64,000 bases of DNA from Asticcacaulis tiandongensis (GCF_006475605.1 NZ_SSBC01000021.1:62001-126000); one strand, 5' to 3'; shown: positions 1-10,033, counted from the stretch's first letter. Numbers and translations: made by a program. Notes: generated from the sequence alone by a model not told the origin.

Positions 1-64
1 CCCCGTCATCATAGGGCGAACCGTCTATCGGAATATCTGTGTCGGACATGTTCGCGGCATTCAT
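1..64 (-). CDS. Partial hypothetical protein at left edge
   Basis: On the minus strand an open frame starts at ATG 64, or at the in-frame ATG at 49, and runs off the left edge of the window. The visible residues from the second ATG are MSDTDIPIDGSPYDDG. Neither start has a clear Shine-Dalgarno sequence. It lies 25 bp downstream of the metallohydrolase gene on the same strand and could be the last part of the same transcription unit. There is too little sequence to recognise a family, so the call rests only on an open frame, strand and position. Confidence 0.35.
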   Translation of the reverse strand, partial: MNAANMSDTDIPIDGSPYDDG

Positions 65-89
65 GGATATATATATGAACAGACAGGCG

Positions 90-836
90 TTAATCTTGTG
101 TTGAGGGTATTGCCGCCTCAGGCGTGGCATAGACGAACAGGTTCTGCCCCTCACGCTTAAGCCATTGGCGAAAGGGCGCGTAGGGGCCGTAAAGCGCCTC
201 AACCTCGGCCCAGAACGCGGGACCGTGATGGGGATGCCTGAGGTGCGCCGCCTCATGGGCGCAGACATAGGCAAAGACCTCATCCGGGGCCATGATCAGA
301 CGCCAGCTATAGCGGATGGATTTACGCGCAGGTGTACACGACCCCCAGCGGCCCTTAGGGTCAATCAGGCTGACGCGCACACTGTTGAAACCAAGTGTTT
401 GCGCATAGAGCGCCGTGTGGTGTTCGGCAAAGCGCATGGCCTCAAGGCGCAGAAAACGCTCGATGCGCCGGTGATAGGCCGCGCCCTCACCGCCTGCGGA
501 CAGGCTGTCGCCTTCAAAATGTGCCGCTGCCCGCCCCTGGGACCGCGTGAGTCGCAAGGTGCGTCCGCGGAACGGAATATCCATATCCGGCTGAAACGGC
601 TGCACGTCCGGTCGGCTGGCCACATGCCCCGCGATCCAGTCCGAGCGGCTCAGGGCAAAATCCACCGCCTGAGGCAAGTCACGCACACGCGGGGCACTGA
701 CGATCGCTTCGCCGGTCTTGTTATCAAGCCTTAAAGAGATCCGCCGCGCGCGGGCATTGACCTTCAGGCGCAGCTGAAACGCACCGCAGTCAATCAATTG
801 GCCCGCGCTGTAGGTCTTTTGCGGTTTAAACCACAT
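90..836 (-). CDS. SprT/YgjP-like (DUF45) metal-dependent hydrolase
   Basis: Predicted zinc metallopeptidase-like protein of about 248 residues. The C-terminal half carries HEAAHLRHPHHGPAFW, which gives the HExxH zinc site and a downstream His, as in the YgjP/DUF45 family. WGSC and YSWRLIMAP just before it are also typical of the family. I chose the start at 836 (MWFKPQKTYSAG). The open frame extends further upstream, but that extension is a read-through of phaZ in another frame and has no protein-like character. The start overlaps the end of phaZ by 11 bp, which suggests translational coupling. The cellular role of the family is poorly defined; a protease or metal-binding quality-control role is inference. 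Confidence 0.85.
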   Translation of the reverse strand: MWFKPQKTYSAGQLIDCGAFQLRLKVNARARRISLRLDNKTGEAIVSAPRVRDLPQAVDFALSRSDWIAGHVASRPDVQPFQPDMDIPFRGRTLRLTRSQGRAAAHFEGDSLSAGGEGAAYHRRIERFLRLEAMRFAEHHTALYAQTLGFNSVRVSLIDPKGRWGSCTPARKSIRYSWRLIMAPDEVFAYVCAHEAAHLRHPHHGPAFWAEVEALYGPYAPFRQWLKREGQNLFVYATPEAAIPSTQD

Positions 837-2073
837 CGTTCCGGGCGACGAAATCGCGGATTTTCGGATAGATATGCTGGCGGAAGCGCTTGCCGTTAAA
901 CACCCCGTAATGACCCGCGCCATCCTGCACGTATAGCTCGCGCTTGTCGTCAGGGATATTCGGACACATGGTGTGCGCGGCCTGAGTCTGGCCGACACCA
1001 GAAATATCGTCTTTTTCGCCCTCAACCGTCATCAGGGCGATGTCGGTAATCGCCTCAAGGCGCACAGGGCGGCCATGATGGGTCAGATCCCCCTTGGGCA
1101 GGGCAAATTTCTGGAACACCAGATCAATGGTCTCAAGGTAGAATTCTTCGGTCAGATCAAGCACCGAAAGATATTCGTCATAGAATTCAAGGTGCTTGTC
1201 GATACCGTCACCATCATCTTCGACCAGCGAGTTGAAATAGGCCCAGTGCGCATCCTTATGACGCTCCTCGTTCATGCTCATGAACGAATAGAGCTGCACA
1301 AAGCCCGGATAGACCCGACGTCCGACCCCCGGATAGGGCGGCGGGACATTATGCACCATGTTTGACTTGAACCAGGCAAAAGGCCGGTCTTCGGCCAGTT
1401 GGTTGGTCACGGTCGGATTGAGCCGCGCATCGATGGGTGAACCCATAAAGGTCAGGGAGGCCGGACGGTTCGGGTCATTATCCTCGGCCATCAGGCAAGC
1501 GGCGGCCAGAACCGGCGGCCCCGGCTGACAGACGGCGACCACATGCACGCGCCCGCCAATCGCTTTAAGCATATCGCGGATGTGATCGACGAAACTGGCG
1601 AAATCAAACCGGCCCTCTAACACCGGCACCTGACGGGCATTCACCCAGTCGGTAATATAGACGTCATGATCGAGCAGGAATTCCTGCACCGTGCCGCGCA
1701 GAAGGGTGGCGTAGTGGCCCGACAGGGGCGCCACAATCAGCACCGCCGGTGCCGGTTTTTTCACACCTGCCTGACGCAAATCACGCGGATCACGCTGGAA
1801 CCGCAGCAAACGCACCCACGGCGTCGCCCAGTCCTCAATGACCTGAACGCGGACATCGTGGTCATTGATAGTAACGCTGTTGATGCGCCATTCCGGCTTG
1901 CCATATCGGCGCGTAACCGTGGAAAACAGTTCCGCAGAGGCAAAGAGCGTGCGCCCCAGAGCCGTATCCGATGCCGGATTAGCCTTGGACCCCCAGAAAT
2001 CCCGTGTCGCATTGGCCATCAGCCGCATAGGCGTTGCGGAATAATAGGCCATTTCGTGCATCATATAGAGCAT
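826..2073 (-). CDS. phaZ: Intracellular polyhydroxyalkanoate depolymerase
   Basis: PhaZ degrades stored poly-3-hydroxybutyrate granules to monomers or oligomers in the cytoplasm. The 415-residue length and the MLYxxHEM start are typical of the intracellular family. The alpha/beta-hydrolase segment has VVAVCQPGPPVLAAA, where Cys replaces the usual nucleophile Ser of the lipase box. The C-terminal GAGHYGVFNGKRF supplies the likely catalytic His. No signal peptide is visible, which fits an intracellular enzyme. The start has no strong Shine-Dalgarno, but the N-terminus matches family practice. It overlaps the following metallohydrolase gene by 11 bp. Its presence implies PHB storage; no PHB synthase is seen in this window. 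Confidence 0.93.
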   Translation of the reverse strand: MLYMMHEMAYYSATPMRLMANATRDFWGSKANPASDTALGRTLFASAELFSTVTRRYGKPEWRINSVTINDHDVRVQVIEDWATPWVRLLRFQRDPRDLRQAGVKKPAPAVLIVAPLSGHYATLLRGTVQEFLLDHDVYITDWVNARQVPVLEGRFDFASFVDHIRDMLKAIGGRVHVVAVCQPGPPVLAAACLMAEDNDPNRPASLTFMGSPIDARLNPTVTNQLAEDRPFAWFKSNMVHNVPPPYPGVGRRVYPGFVQLYSFMSMNEERHKDAHWAYFNSLVEDDGDGIDKHLEFYDEYLSVLDLTEEFYLETIDLVFQKFALPKGDLTHHGRPVRLEAITDIALMTVEGEKDDISGVGQTQAAHTMCPNIPDDKRELYVQDGAGHYGVFNGKRFRQHIYPKIRDFVARNDVV

Positions 2074-2192
2074 GTGTGGTTACGCTTATCCTCGATACGC
2101 ATGACTTGCGCTGTCATTACACCGCTAACCTATGCCTAAGAGGTAAATTGTGCCAACTGATTTAATCCGACATATAGCTGCATATGGAAAAT

Positions 2193-2203
2193 ATTCAATC
2201 AAT
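2193..2203. promoter_or_regulatory. Possible rhamnose-regulon site
   Basis: ATTCAATCAAT lies in the A+T-rich gap between phaZ and the SGNH esterase gene. The same core recurs near 6252, and in reverse near 10324, in the same pectin/rhamnose locus. Here it lies downstream of the esterase gene and upstream of phaZ, so its target is unclear. Operator function is inference from recurrence alone. Confidence 0.25.
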
Positions 2204-2264
2204 ACAGATTCTTACATATCTCACATTGCGATCACAATTTATTGTGCAGTGCAGCGAACACGCC

Positions 2265-3428
2265 TCAGAACAGATTAAGGTCTATCGCCGCCCCCATTGC
2301 CCGCTGTCCAGCCACGTTGGGATGCAGGTTGTCGCCGGTCTGTAACGGCCCCGCCAGCCGCGCCGGATCGGCCGGATCGGCGACAGCCGCTGCAAATCCG
2401 ATCAGACCATCAAACGCCCCCGAGTTGCGTATCCACTCATTGACCTCAAGGCGCACCTTTTCCTTGTCATCGGAGGCATAACCGGCCCCCAGAAACGGCA
2501 GGATTTCCGCGCCATAGATTTTCAGGCCCCGCGCATGGGTACGGGCAATAAGCTGCTTATAACCGGCAATCATATCCGCCGCCGTGACCGGATGTTCGAC
2601 GCTTGAGCCGCCAATATCATTGATACCAATCAGCACAATAACATGACTGACGTTCGGCACGCTTAAAACATCGCGCTCAAAGCGCGCCAGCGCACTGACG
2701 CCATAGGAATCACTTAAGAGACGATTACCGGAAATACCGGCATTGGCCACCGCATAGGGCTTACCCGCCGCCTGAAGGCGCTCGGCCAGAACCTCGCTCC
2801 AGCGGCACTGATCCGGCCCGATCGTGCAATCGGCATCGGTGATGGAATCGCCAAAGGCCACAATGGTCTTAAGCGGTGCTGCGGCCTCAACCTCAATGGC
2901 GGTGACGAACGGGCGATGACGAACGGATTGCGCCACCGGCAGGTCCGGGGTCTGCGTAAAATCCCCTGCCCCTGAAGTCAGGGCCGGATTGCGGTTATCG
3001 CCGTGCATGGTCGACAGCACGGCCTTTTCGGGAAAGTAGAGATTGACCTCCACCGCCTCAAGAAACCCGATGTCTGCGGCGACGGGATCACTTAAGACCG
3101 GTGCGCCCGCCGGTGCCGATATGCCGCTCTGACCGGAAAAGGTCAGGGGATAAAACTGCCCGTCAATGCGTACCGACGCCGCACCGATTTTCAGCGGCAC
3201 ATTGCCATGTTCGTTGGACACGCGCACCCTAAGGGCCTTGCCGCCCTGTGTCAGACGCAAGGTCTGGCGGATGGTCGCATTTTCCACCGTCGCCGCCTTG
3301 GCCGGATCAACATGGCGCGCGGCTGCCGCGGATGAACGCATCCAGTGCGAAGCCGTCTCTGCCCATACAGGCGTGAAGGCAAGCGCCCCCATAAGGGCAA
3401 TCAGGCTGATCTTTCCCCCGTTTCTCAT
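2265..3428 (-). CDS. Secreted SGNH/GDSL-family esterase
   Basis: Predicted periplasmic or secreted carbohydrate esterase of 387 residues, with a Sec signal peptide (hydrophobic ISLIALMGALAFTPVWA). The SGNH blocks appear in order: GDSITDAD (nucleophile Ser), GISGNRLL (Gly), GINDIGG (Asn) and HPNVAG (catalytic His, with Asp a few residues before). About 170 residues precede the hydrolase core and look like a beta-rich accessory domain. Its ATG overlaps the stop of the upstream PL26-like lyase gene (ATGA, 4 bp), so the two are translationally coupled. In this setting it most plausibly removes acetyl groups from rhamnogalacturonan. The substrate is inferred from context, since SGNH enzymes vary widely. 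Confidence 0.88.
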   Translation of the reverse strand: MRNGGKISLIALMGALAFTPVWAETASHWMRSSAAAARHVDPAKAATVENATIRQTLRLTQGGKALRVRVSNEHGNVPLKIGAASVRIDGQFYPLTFSGQSGISAPAGAPVLSDPVAADIGFLEAVEVNLYFPEKAVLSTMHGDNRNPALTSGAGDFTQTPDLPVAQSVRHRPFVTAIEVEAAAPLKTIVAFGDSITDADCTIGPDQCRWSEVLAERLQAAGKPYAVANAGISGNRLLSDSYGVSALARFERDVLSVPNVSHVIVLIGINDIGGSSVEHPVTAADMIAGYKQLIARTHARGLKIYGAEILPFLGAGYASDDKEKVRLEVNEWIRNSGAFDGLIGFAAAVADPADPARLAGPLQTGDNLHPNVAGQRAMGAAIDLNLF

Positions 3429-6148
3429 CCGATTATGCCTTCCTTCTTTGCCGCTTCCTCAAGCGTATCCCCAATCAGCGCCATATTCTGAATGGCCGCA
3501 AGCCCCCACTGCGCCGCGCCATTTGTGTACAGGGTCGCATCTTCGTCAATGGGCCGCAGGACCTTTGTCCCGTCTATGCGTGTCGTCTGGCGATTAAGGC
3601 CCGGGTGCGTTTCGCGCAACTCAAGCCCGAAGAACTCTGACCATGCTCGCAAGGCTAGCGCCCGATCCTTTTCATGATAGGCAGCGTAGGCTGTCAGGCG
3701 CGAATGGGCGTCACGCAGGTTGCGCCCGCGTGTCGGCTGCCCCAGAAGTGCCGCGACCTCGGCTTCGGGCGCATTATAATAGCGGCAATATTCCAGCCAG
3801 GCCTTGCGATAGGACGGCACATCCACAAGCTGAAACAACTCGGAATGGATTTCCACCGCGCCAAATACGGCATTGAGATGCGAAATGCCGACATAGTCGC
3901 CGTCGCCCTGAAATTTGCCGGTCTTAAGATCAAATGGTGCACCGCCAGCGAACCAGCGCTTTTTCATCGCGCCGATGGATTCCATGCCGTTGACAATGCG
4001 CTGACGCCACTGCTTGTCGCCGGTACGCTCCCATTCGGTCAACCATGCCGCAAGGAACGAGCTCCATGAGGTGCCGAAACCCGCCGATACCATGCCGCCA
4101 ACAATCTCATGTTGCGGAGCCGAGGCCAGCTTGCGCGAGATATTGACGCTCTCAAGCGTATATTCGGAATTGACGATATCGCGCATCAGGTCACCGACGC
4201 GTTCATCGCCGGTCAGGTAGTAATAGATGCGGCGATAGGCAGCGGTCGAAACCCGCGGTTGCTTCGACGAATCCGACCAGTGCTGCACCCCATGGCGCGT
4301 GCCAAAGCCTTTCCACGGCCCCAGATGATAGACATCAACCTCACCGGTATGGCGTGTCATGGCTTCAGCAAATTTGAACACATCCGCGCGCCCTGTCCGC
4401 AAATAGGTGTACCAAATCCACAGATCGGGAGAGAGCTCGGAATTGTCCCATGCATAGCCGCCAATATCATAGCGCCACATGTGCCGGTCGGCATCATAGG
4501 TGTGCATGACATCGCCATAATCCCAGAATCCGTACCAGCGGCGCTGCTCAACTTCGTTGATATAATGATCAATCTGATGCGTCAGGCGATCCTCAAGAAT
4601 TTTGCGCGCCGGCGTCGATGAATTGGCGACATCCCAATCCCCGAAGACACCGGCCTCATGGATACGTTCCGGTGTCAGCACCAGACGCTGCGGATTGGCC
4701 ACGCTTTCGGCAAAGGCACTAAAGCGGTCATGGGTCGGCGTGCCCTTCAGGACCCACAGATTAAGCTCAGAGGTCCGCGCCACCCCATAGGCGGAATCCC
4801 AGCCGGGTTCATAATCCTCGTAGGTGATGCCCATAGCTTCGATCTGTTTGGCGTGGGTATCAGAGCCATCAACCGAGCGATAAGGCCGCATATCCATGGC
4901 AGGCGCGTCCGGCGAATAGAGCCAGGCCGTGACTTCCGCCAGTTCCGTTTCCGCATTACGCACATCAAGCTGCGTCGGTGAACGCTGCCAGAAATCCTTG
5001 ACCCCCAGCGCGACACCGCCGGACGCCCCGCCAACATAGATCAGGCCCTTGGTGCGCGTGCCGCGATTGGACATGACCCAGGCATGATTTTCGCGCGTAC
5101 GCTTTTTAATCTCAAACCCGTCCGGCGTCAGTTGCGACAGGGTAAAATCACCCCATTCCGGAATCCATTTCAGCCCGTCCCGCAGGATCGGGTTCATGCC
5201 GCTCAGATCGGGGATGGCCTTGCCGTCAATCTGTGCAGCCTTAAAGGCATCACCGGGGTTCTGACGCAGCCCCGTCAGGGGCCTGACCGCCTCGCCCCAC
5301 ACGCCGACATCTTCGCCCGCTATACGGATATGACGGTCATAGGTCGCATCGGTCATAGGCGTTTTTGCCGTCACCCCAAGACCACGGATATAGTCCTTTG
5401 TAGTATCGCCATCAAAGATGAAACTGTGGACGATACGCACCTGCTCGGAACCGGCGTAAAAGTACAGACGTACCGAAAACGGCAGCCATTGCCGCGTTCC
5501 GTCTGTGTGAACGCCGTCGATTTTGACAACCGCCCGAACGGGGCCGGTCTGCTCAACAATGACCTTTTGCACGGCGCTGACGTAGCGGCTTTGTTTGATA
5601 GTTCCGGTTGCCTCAAGATCAGGCTGATCCTGCGTTAAGGCCACCAGCTTCATATCTTTTAGGGTCTCCCGACCCGAGCGACTGGCCGAAGCAATCAGAT
5701 GCTCACCCGAAGTCGGTATCCGCCACACCAGATCGCCGGAAGTGATGGTGATAAGCGCAGGTGTCTCGGTGACACTGACCGCTTCTGCCGGAGCCGCAGG
5801 CTTACCCGCCCCCAACGCAAATTGATCCCCCCTAATGCCCGCAGGCACCGCATGAGCTGACCATTTCAGCGACCCGTCGGGCCAGTAGGCCAGCGGCCAT
5901 GATTGCACAGCGACATTGCCCAACTGAAAATTCGTGTTGGCCTTCAACGTCCCCCGCGGCCAGGGAACCCCGAACGTCGCCCCGTCAAACTGAGCGGGTG
6001 CCGCGCCATCAAGCCATTGCAGGTCTGTGCCATTCACCGGCTTAGGCTTTACCGGTGCCGCCTGAGCCGCAAACGGCACCGCAGACATCGCCGCCAGAGC
6101 CGTGACCGATTGCAACAGATGACGACGCGAGAGTGAGTGAGATGGCAT
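3425..6148 (-). CDS. PcRGLX/YetA-like (PL26-type) rhamnogalacturonan exolyase
   Basis: Large exported protein of 907 residues. The N-terminus SRRHLLQSVTALAAM is a twin-arginine (Tat) signal. The remainder resembles the three-part PcRGLX/YetA family: an N-terminal RIFT-barrel-like part (about residues 40-270), a central catalytic (alpha/alpha)-toroid rich in Trp, Tyr and His (about 430-800), and a C-terminal part. Segments such as RRWYGFWDYGD and GPWKGFGTRHGVQHW suit such a toroid. Members studied in fungi (PL26) release unsaturated disaccharides from rhamnogalacturonan-I; bacterial YetA proteins sit in pectin clusters. Family assignment is by overall recognition, not by a mapped catalytic site. 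It is translationally coupled to the SGNH esterase. The Shine-Dalgarno (GGCGGA) is weak. Confidence 0.75.
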   Translation of the reverse strand: MPSHSLSRRHLLQSVTALAAMSAVPFAAQAAPVKPKPVNGTDLQWLDGAAPAQFDGATFGVPWPRGTLKANTNFQLGNVAVQSWPLAYWPDGSLKWSAHAVPAGIRGDQFALGAGKPAAPAEAVSVTETPALITITSGDLVWRIPTSGEHLIASASRSGRETLKDMKLVALTQDQPDLEATGTIKQSRYVSAVQKVIVEQTGPVRAVVKIDGVHTDGTRQWLPFSVRLYFYAGSEQVRIVHSFIFDGDTTKDYIRGLGVTAKTPMTDATYDRHIRIAGEDVGVWGEAVRPLTGLRQNPGDAFKAAQIDGKAIPDLSGMNPILRDGLKWIPEWGDFTLSQLTPDGFEIKKRTRENHAWVMSNRGTRTKGLIYVGGASGGVALGVKDFWQRSPTQLDVRNAETELAEVTAWLYSPDAPAMDMRPYRSVDGSDTHAKQIEAMGITYEDYEPGWDSAYGVARTSELNLWVLKGTPTHDRFSAFAESVANPQRLVLTPERIHEAGVFGDWDVANSSTPARKILEDRLTHQIDHYINEVEQRRWYGFWDYGDVMHTYDADRHMWRYDIGGYAWDNSELSPDLWIWYTYLRTGRADVFKFAEAMTRHTGEVDVYHLGPWKGFGTRHGVQHWSDSSKQPRVSTAAYRRIYYYLTGDERVGDLMRDIVNSEYTLESVNISRKLASAPQHEIVGGMVSAGFGTSWSSFLAAWLTEWERTGDKQWRQRIVNGMESIGAMKKRWFAGGAPFDLKTGKFQGDGDYVGISHLNAVFGAVEIHSELFQLVDVPSYRKAWLEYCRYYNAPEAEVAALLGQPTRGRNLRDAHSRLTAYAAYHEKDRALALRAWSEFFGLELRETHPGLNRQTTRIDGTKVLRPIDEDATLYTNGAAQWGLAAIQNMALIGDTLEEAAKKEGIIG

Positions 6149-6251
6149 GAGATTTCCGCCCTTTGGCTTATCTGAAACTCTGATCTTTGTCCGCGCCAGA
6201 GTAAGCGTAAATTATCGGCGCATCTGACAAAATCACGCACAAAAGGTCAAC

Positions 6252-6263
6252 ATCAATCAATGG
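6252..6263. promoter_or_regulatory. Possible rhamnose-regulon operator upstream of the PL26-like gene
   Basis: ATCAATCAATGG lies about 105 bp upstream of the PL26-like start, between it and the TonB-receptor terminator. It shares the TCAATCAAT core with sites near 2193 and, in reverse, 10324. The repeated core in promoter regions of one pathway suggests a binding site, perhaps for the DeoR-type regulator at 21212. This is inference. Confidence 0.35.
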
Positions 6264-6295
6264 AAAGTGATGACCTGCCCGCGCTTTTCAGACAT

Positions 6296-6336
6296 AAAAA
6301 AAACCGCCGCCTGAGAGAGACAGGCGACGGCTTTTA
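6296..6336 (-). terminator. Rho-independent terminator of TonB receptor gene
   Basis: On the minus strand a stem pairs GCCGTCGCCTG-type sequence with CAGGCGGCGG around a short loop, followed by a run of eight or more T. It starts about 20 bp after the receptor stop codon, so the receptor mRNA probably ends here rather than reading into the PL26-like gene. Confidence 0.85.
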
Positions 6337-6355
6337 GTTTGGCTAGAAGTTTGGT

Positions 6356-9300
6356 TTAGTTTCTGTACGTGAAGCCAACCATAACCCGACGACCGCCATA
6401 AGCGATTTCGAAAAGGTTCGCTTCGCCACCAGCAAAGGCATTATAGCTACCACCTGACCAGGTTTTAGCTTGTTTGGTCATGTTACGACCTTCGATGAAA
6501 AGCTCGACATTACGCGATGGAATCTTATGGGTGATTTTCGCATCGATGTATTTAGTTTCATCAGTAAACTTAGGATAGCCTGGGTTAAACGGCACTGTGT
6601 TTTGTCTGCCGTAAGGAATACCCGCATAGTTGTTGGTCGTATTATGCTGACATGAGGTAATACAGTCGAACGACTGACCGCGCGCCTGATAGGAAATACG
6701 GGCATTGGTTCTGCCATCATCATACCAGACTGAGAGGTTGGCAAAATAATCAGATTCACCGACCGGACGCATGACGTCACCGCTGTTTGGATCCACAATG
6801 GCATTCGCATTGCCACCGTCACCTTCAAGCTTTGAGTAGTTTAGATCAGCACCTGTATAGCGCAGATACCATGGCAGGAAAGTAAAGGCGGTCTTAGTGC
6901 TGAACTCCCAGCCCTTACGACCTTGACCATCACCATTCATAGCCAAACCGTATGCGAACTCCTGATTAAGAGGTGCGCCCGTTACCGGGTTCACTACATC
7001 AGTACCAGCAAAAAAGGCATTCGTGATATTTTCGTTGCCTTGGCGTCCTCCAATGCGCACATCAAGCTTGTGGTAAGCCAGAGAGAACATGGTGTCGCGG
7101 TTAGGATACCATTCGACGTTCAGGCTTTCGTTCCACGCAGTATAAGGGCGCAGGCCAGGGTTGCCCATAGCACCGCAGGTATCAGGCTCTCCAGCGGTAG
7201 CTGCACCCGAATTCGCTTCTCGACGCTCATCAATTGTACAGGTTGCGATTGGCAACATATCATTGGCGTTCGGACGAGATACAGTCTTTGAGGTGTAATA
7301 ACGTGCAACCAGTTCGTTAGGTATGAGCCACAGGTTAAAGTTATAGCTTGGCAACCAGTCAACAGAAGTTCTGCTGAAGCTTACATTCCGGCGCGTTGTT
7401 GTCGTCTGTGTATTCTGATCGGGGAAGTCAGGATCCCAGCCAGCGGTCTTACGAATAGTGTTAAACACCATTTGACCGGTACCAGATGTCTCTACCTCTA
7501 CGCGACGAACACCTACGTTACCATTGAAAACCAGACCTAAAGGAAGATCCTGTTCGAACTCAACCATATAGTAGCTAGCGAATGTCTTTTCATTGAAACT
7601 CTTCATAGGCTGGTCATAGACCTTGCCATCATTCGCCGTACAGGACTTCATACAATCGAAATTGAAGTTACGGGCCGCTTCAAGCAGGTTGAAGCGCTTT
7701 CGTACATCAATCCCTGGCCACCCCGACATCATGTCACCACGATCAGGATAGTCACCAAAGAATACAGAATCTGGTTCACGGAAAGTCGAACTGATGAGGT
7801 TACCATAGTCCTCAACGGTCATGACATGTACACCCGTCAGAGCGCCACCCAATTGATTCTGTATATAGACGTTATTATTCAGACCACCAGGATGGAAACC
7901 ATAGTTACACGGTTCAATTGAGGTCAGCGTCTCTTGGCAGCCATAAAAAATACCGCGCTGATTAAGCGTTGGTACGACGATAGGGGCTACATAGTCTGGA
8001 TTACGAACGGGCTCGTTCGTGACGGGGTCACGTACGACCGCAGTACCATTCATCATATAGTATGTACCTTGAGCGGATTGCACCTCGTAACCGCTACCTA
8101 CACCGGCACCCCACGCCCAAGTCGTGCCGTCGCGATACTGGGCACCTGCCTTAAACAGGGTAAAGAATGGCACCTTCTGTGAAAGGTCATAGCTTACATC
8201 GAACTTAGCGCTGAGCTCTTCATTTTCTTGTAAACGCGGTTCAAACGTAATAGCTGAACGGTTGGTGATGGCAGGACGTTGTGCGACAGTATAGGCTGGG
8301 CGATAAGGTGTTTGAACGTCGCCAATGACCTCCCCGGTGGCCGGAGACTGGAACAATTTCATATAATTTACTGGATCACCTTCAGTAAACCCTTCAGGCA
8401 AAGCCAGAGACCAAAGCCCACCCTGAGTTATACTAAACGTCACATCACCGACATATGCGGAACTACTGGTGCGCATATCGTCACGAGAATAAAGCCCCTT
8501 TGATTTGGCAGCCATAAACTCGACCTTAAGTGGTCCGTCATTATAGGTACCACCGAACTGCGCATATTCGGTCTTAATATCAACCTGCACATCGATTTCA
8601 TCGATAGTCATGTTGTTACCACCCAGCGTGAACTGTGTCACGTGATGGTTATCGTCCACGGTAACACTGCCAGGCTTAACATTGATAACGTTACCCCAGT
8701 GCGCAACCCCACCTGTGTTTGAAACGCCGGTGACATACTGATTAGGGATACCAAAACCCGAGGTGTGGTACCAGCCTTCTTCAGCCGTAGGCCTCAGATT
8801 ACGAATACGCACACCGTCAGCATTTACAGGTTCGTCTTCCCACTGTGCAGAACCACCAAAAACGATTTCACCAAAGCTTCGGTTAAGCGTACGCTCATGA
8901 ATATCGCGATTATTGAGATTGTATTTCGCATAAACCGTCAGGCGATCATTAACCCGATAGTCAAAACGCAGGTCTGCGGAGTAACGCTTTTCATTCTGGC
9001 CATTCATGAAGCTACGGTTCAGGGATGGCGTATAATCATTCCATTGATTTAAACAGGTTTGCTGCTCATAGATGCGCTGGTTCTTAACCGCTGCGGTCTC
9101 AGTACCCAGCAATAGCGGGAACGCTGACAAACAGGCATCCTTCGTAGCCGCTTGTGACGACATAGTCACAATCTGAAGCGGCGTATAGGAACTGTTAGTC
9201 ATTATCGTATTGGCCAGATCACCAGACACAGTCGAGGGGTTAAAGGTGAAGGTTTTGTCTGGCGAGTTGTCAAAGTCAAAGTCACGGGCGTAGCCTTCGG

Positions 9301-10033
9301 TGCCGCTAGTGACGTTCTGCATCTTGTGTGCGTTGTTCTGAAGATCGCTATAGGTACCATTGAAGATAACACCGAGGCGGTCATCGAGGAATTTACGCGA
9401 AGCAATCACGTTGAAGTTAGGCGTCCAGCGCTTACCCAACGAATTTTGTTGTGCACCGGCCCGGAAGGATAGGTAAGGCTTCCTGAAATCCAAACCGCTA
9501 CGCGTTGTGATCTGCACACCACCACCAATGGACCCTTCGGTCATGTCAGCGGTTTGTCCCTTGACCACATCAACACTCTTGATCAGATCGGTCGGCAACT
9601 CGGTAAGGCTTGCACCGCGGGCGTCACCGCCGCTGATGGCAAAATCACCGCGTGTACTCGCAACGCCCATGCCATCAAGTTCGACGCGCGTCTGACCGGG
9701 CTGATTACCCCGGATACTGATACCACCACCTTCACCGAAATCGTTACGGTCAAGCGCCACACCGGCGATACGCGAAATAGCTTCGTTAATGTTCCGATCC
9801 GGAAAATCACCAATGTCATCAGCGACAATCGATTCGGTTGGCGTTTTCGCACGTCGTTGACGATCAATCGCCGACTGCTGCGCGGCGCGGGCGCCAACAA
9901 TAACAACTTCGGTCACGTCATCGGCTGCCTCTTGCGCCTGAACGGCGACAGGTGCGGCGAAAGCGACCAGCATGGCCATGCCTGTGCCGCCCATAAGGTA
10001 CTTGGCATAAGACCTTTTTGGTGTGTTCTGCAT
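6356..10033 (-). CDS. TonB-dependent receptor, likely for rhamnogalacturonan oligosaccharides
   Basis: Outer-membrane active-transport receptor of 1225 residues. It has a signal peptide (GMAMLVAFAAPVAVQA), then a plug domain (about 45-190) with ESIVADDIGDFPDRNINEAISRIAGV, SIRGNQPGQTRVELDGM and GGGVQITTRSG, then a long beta-barrel ending in GGRRVMVGFTYRN. It has no N-terminal STN domain, so it probably does not signal to an anti-sigma factor itself. The length matches the large oligosaccharide receptors of Caulobacterales and Xanthomonadales. The Shine-Dalgarno GAGAGGAAC is well placed before the ATG. It is divergent from the PL11 lyase gene across an 871-bp A+T-rich gap. Its base composition is visibly lower in G+C than flanking enzyme genes. 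The substrate is inferred from neighbours. Confidence 0.93.
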   Translation of the reverse strand: MQNTPKRSYAKYLMGGTGMAMLVAFAAPVAVQAQEAADDVTEVVIVGARAAQQSAIDRQRRAKTPTESIVADDIGDFPDRNINEAISRIAGVALDRNDFGEGGGISIRGNQPGQTRVELDGMGVASTRGDFAISGGDARGASLTELPTDLIKSVDVVKGQTADMTEGSIGGGVQITTRSGLDFRKPYLSFRAGAQQNSLGKRWTPNFNVIASRKFLDDRLGVIFNGTYSDLQNNAHKMQNVTSGTEGYARDFDFDNSPDKTFTFNPSTVSGDLANTIMTNSSYTPLQIVTMSSQAATKDACLSAFPLLLGTETAAVKNQRIYEQQTCLNQWNDYTPSLNRSFMNGQNEKRYSADLRFDYRVNDRLTVYAKYNLNNRDIHERTLNRSFGEIVFGGSAQWEDEPVNADGVRIRNLRPTAEEGWYHTSGFGIPNQYVTGVSNTGGVAHWGNVINVKPGSVTVDDNHHVTQFTLGGNNMTIDEIDVQVDIKTEYAQFGGTYNDGPLKVEFMAAKSKGLYSRDDMRTSSSAYVGDVTFSITQGGLWSLALPEGFTEGDPVNYMKLFQSPATGEVIGDVQTPYRPAYTVAQRPAITNRSAITFEPRLQENEELSAKFDVSYDLSQKVPFFTLFKAGAQYRDGTTWAWGAGVGSGYEVQSAQGTYYMMNGTAVVRDPVTNEPVRNPDYVAPIVVPTLNQRGIFYGCQETLTSIEPCNYGFHPGGLNNNVYIQNQLGGALTGVHVMTVEDYGNLISSTFREPDSVFFGDYPDRGDMMSGWPGIDVRKRFNLLEAARNFNFDCMKSCTANDGKVYDQPMKSFNEKTFASYYMVEFEQDLPLGLVFNGNVGVRRVEVETSGTGQMVFNTIRKTAGWDPDFPDQNTQTTTTRRNVSFSRTSVDWLPSYNFNLWLIPNELVARYYTSKTVSRPNANDMLPIATCTIDERREANSGAATAGEPDTCGAMGNPGLRPYTAWNESLNVEWYPNRDTMFSLAYHKLDVRIGGRQGNENITNAFFAGTDVVNPVTGAPLNQEFAYGLAMNGDGQGRKGWEFSTKTAFTFLPWYLRYTGADLNYSKLEGDGGNANAIVDPNSGDVMRPVGESDYFANLSVWYDDGRTNARISYQARGQSFDCITSCQHNTTNNYAGIPYGRQNTVPFNPGYPKFTDETKYIDAKITHKIPSRNVELFIEGRNMTKQAKTWSGGSYNAFAGGEANLFEIAYGGRRVMVGFTYRN

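Noticed and set aside
838-1025. Upstream extension of the SprT-like gene
   Set aside because: It lies inside phaZ in another frame; the family-like sequence begins at MWFKPQK (836).
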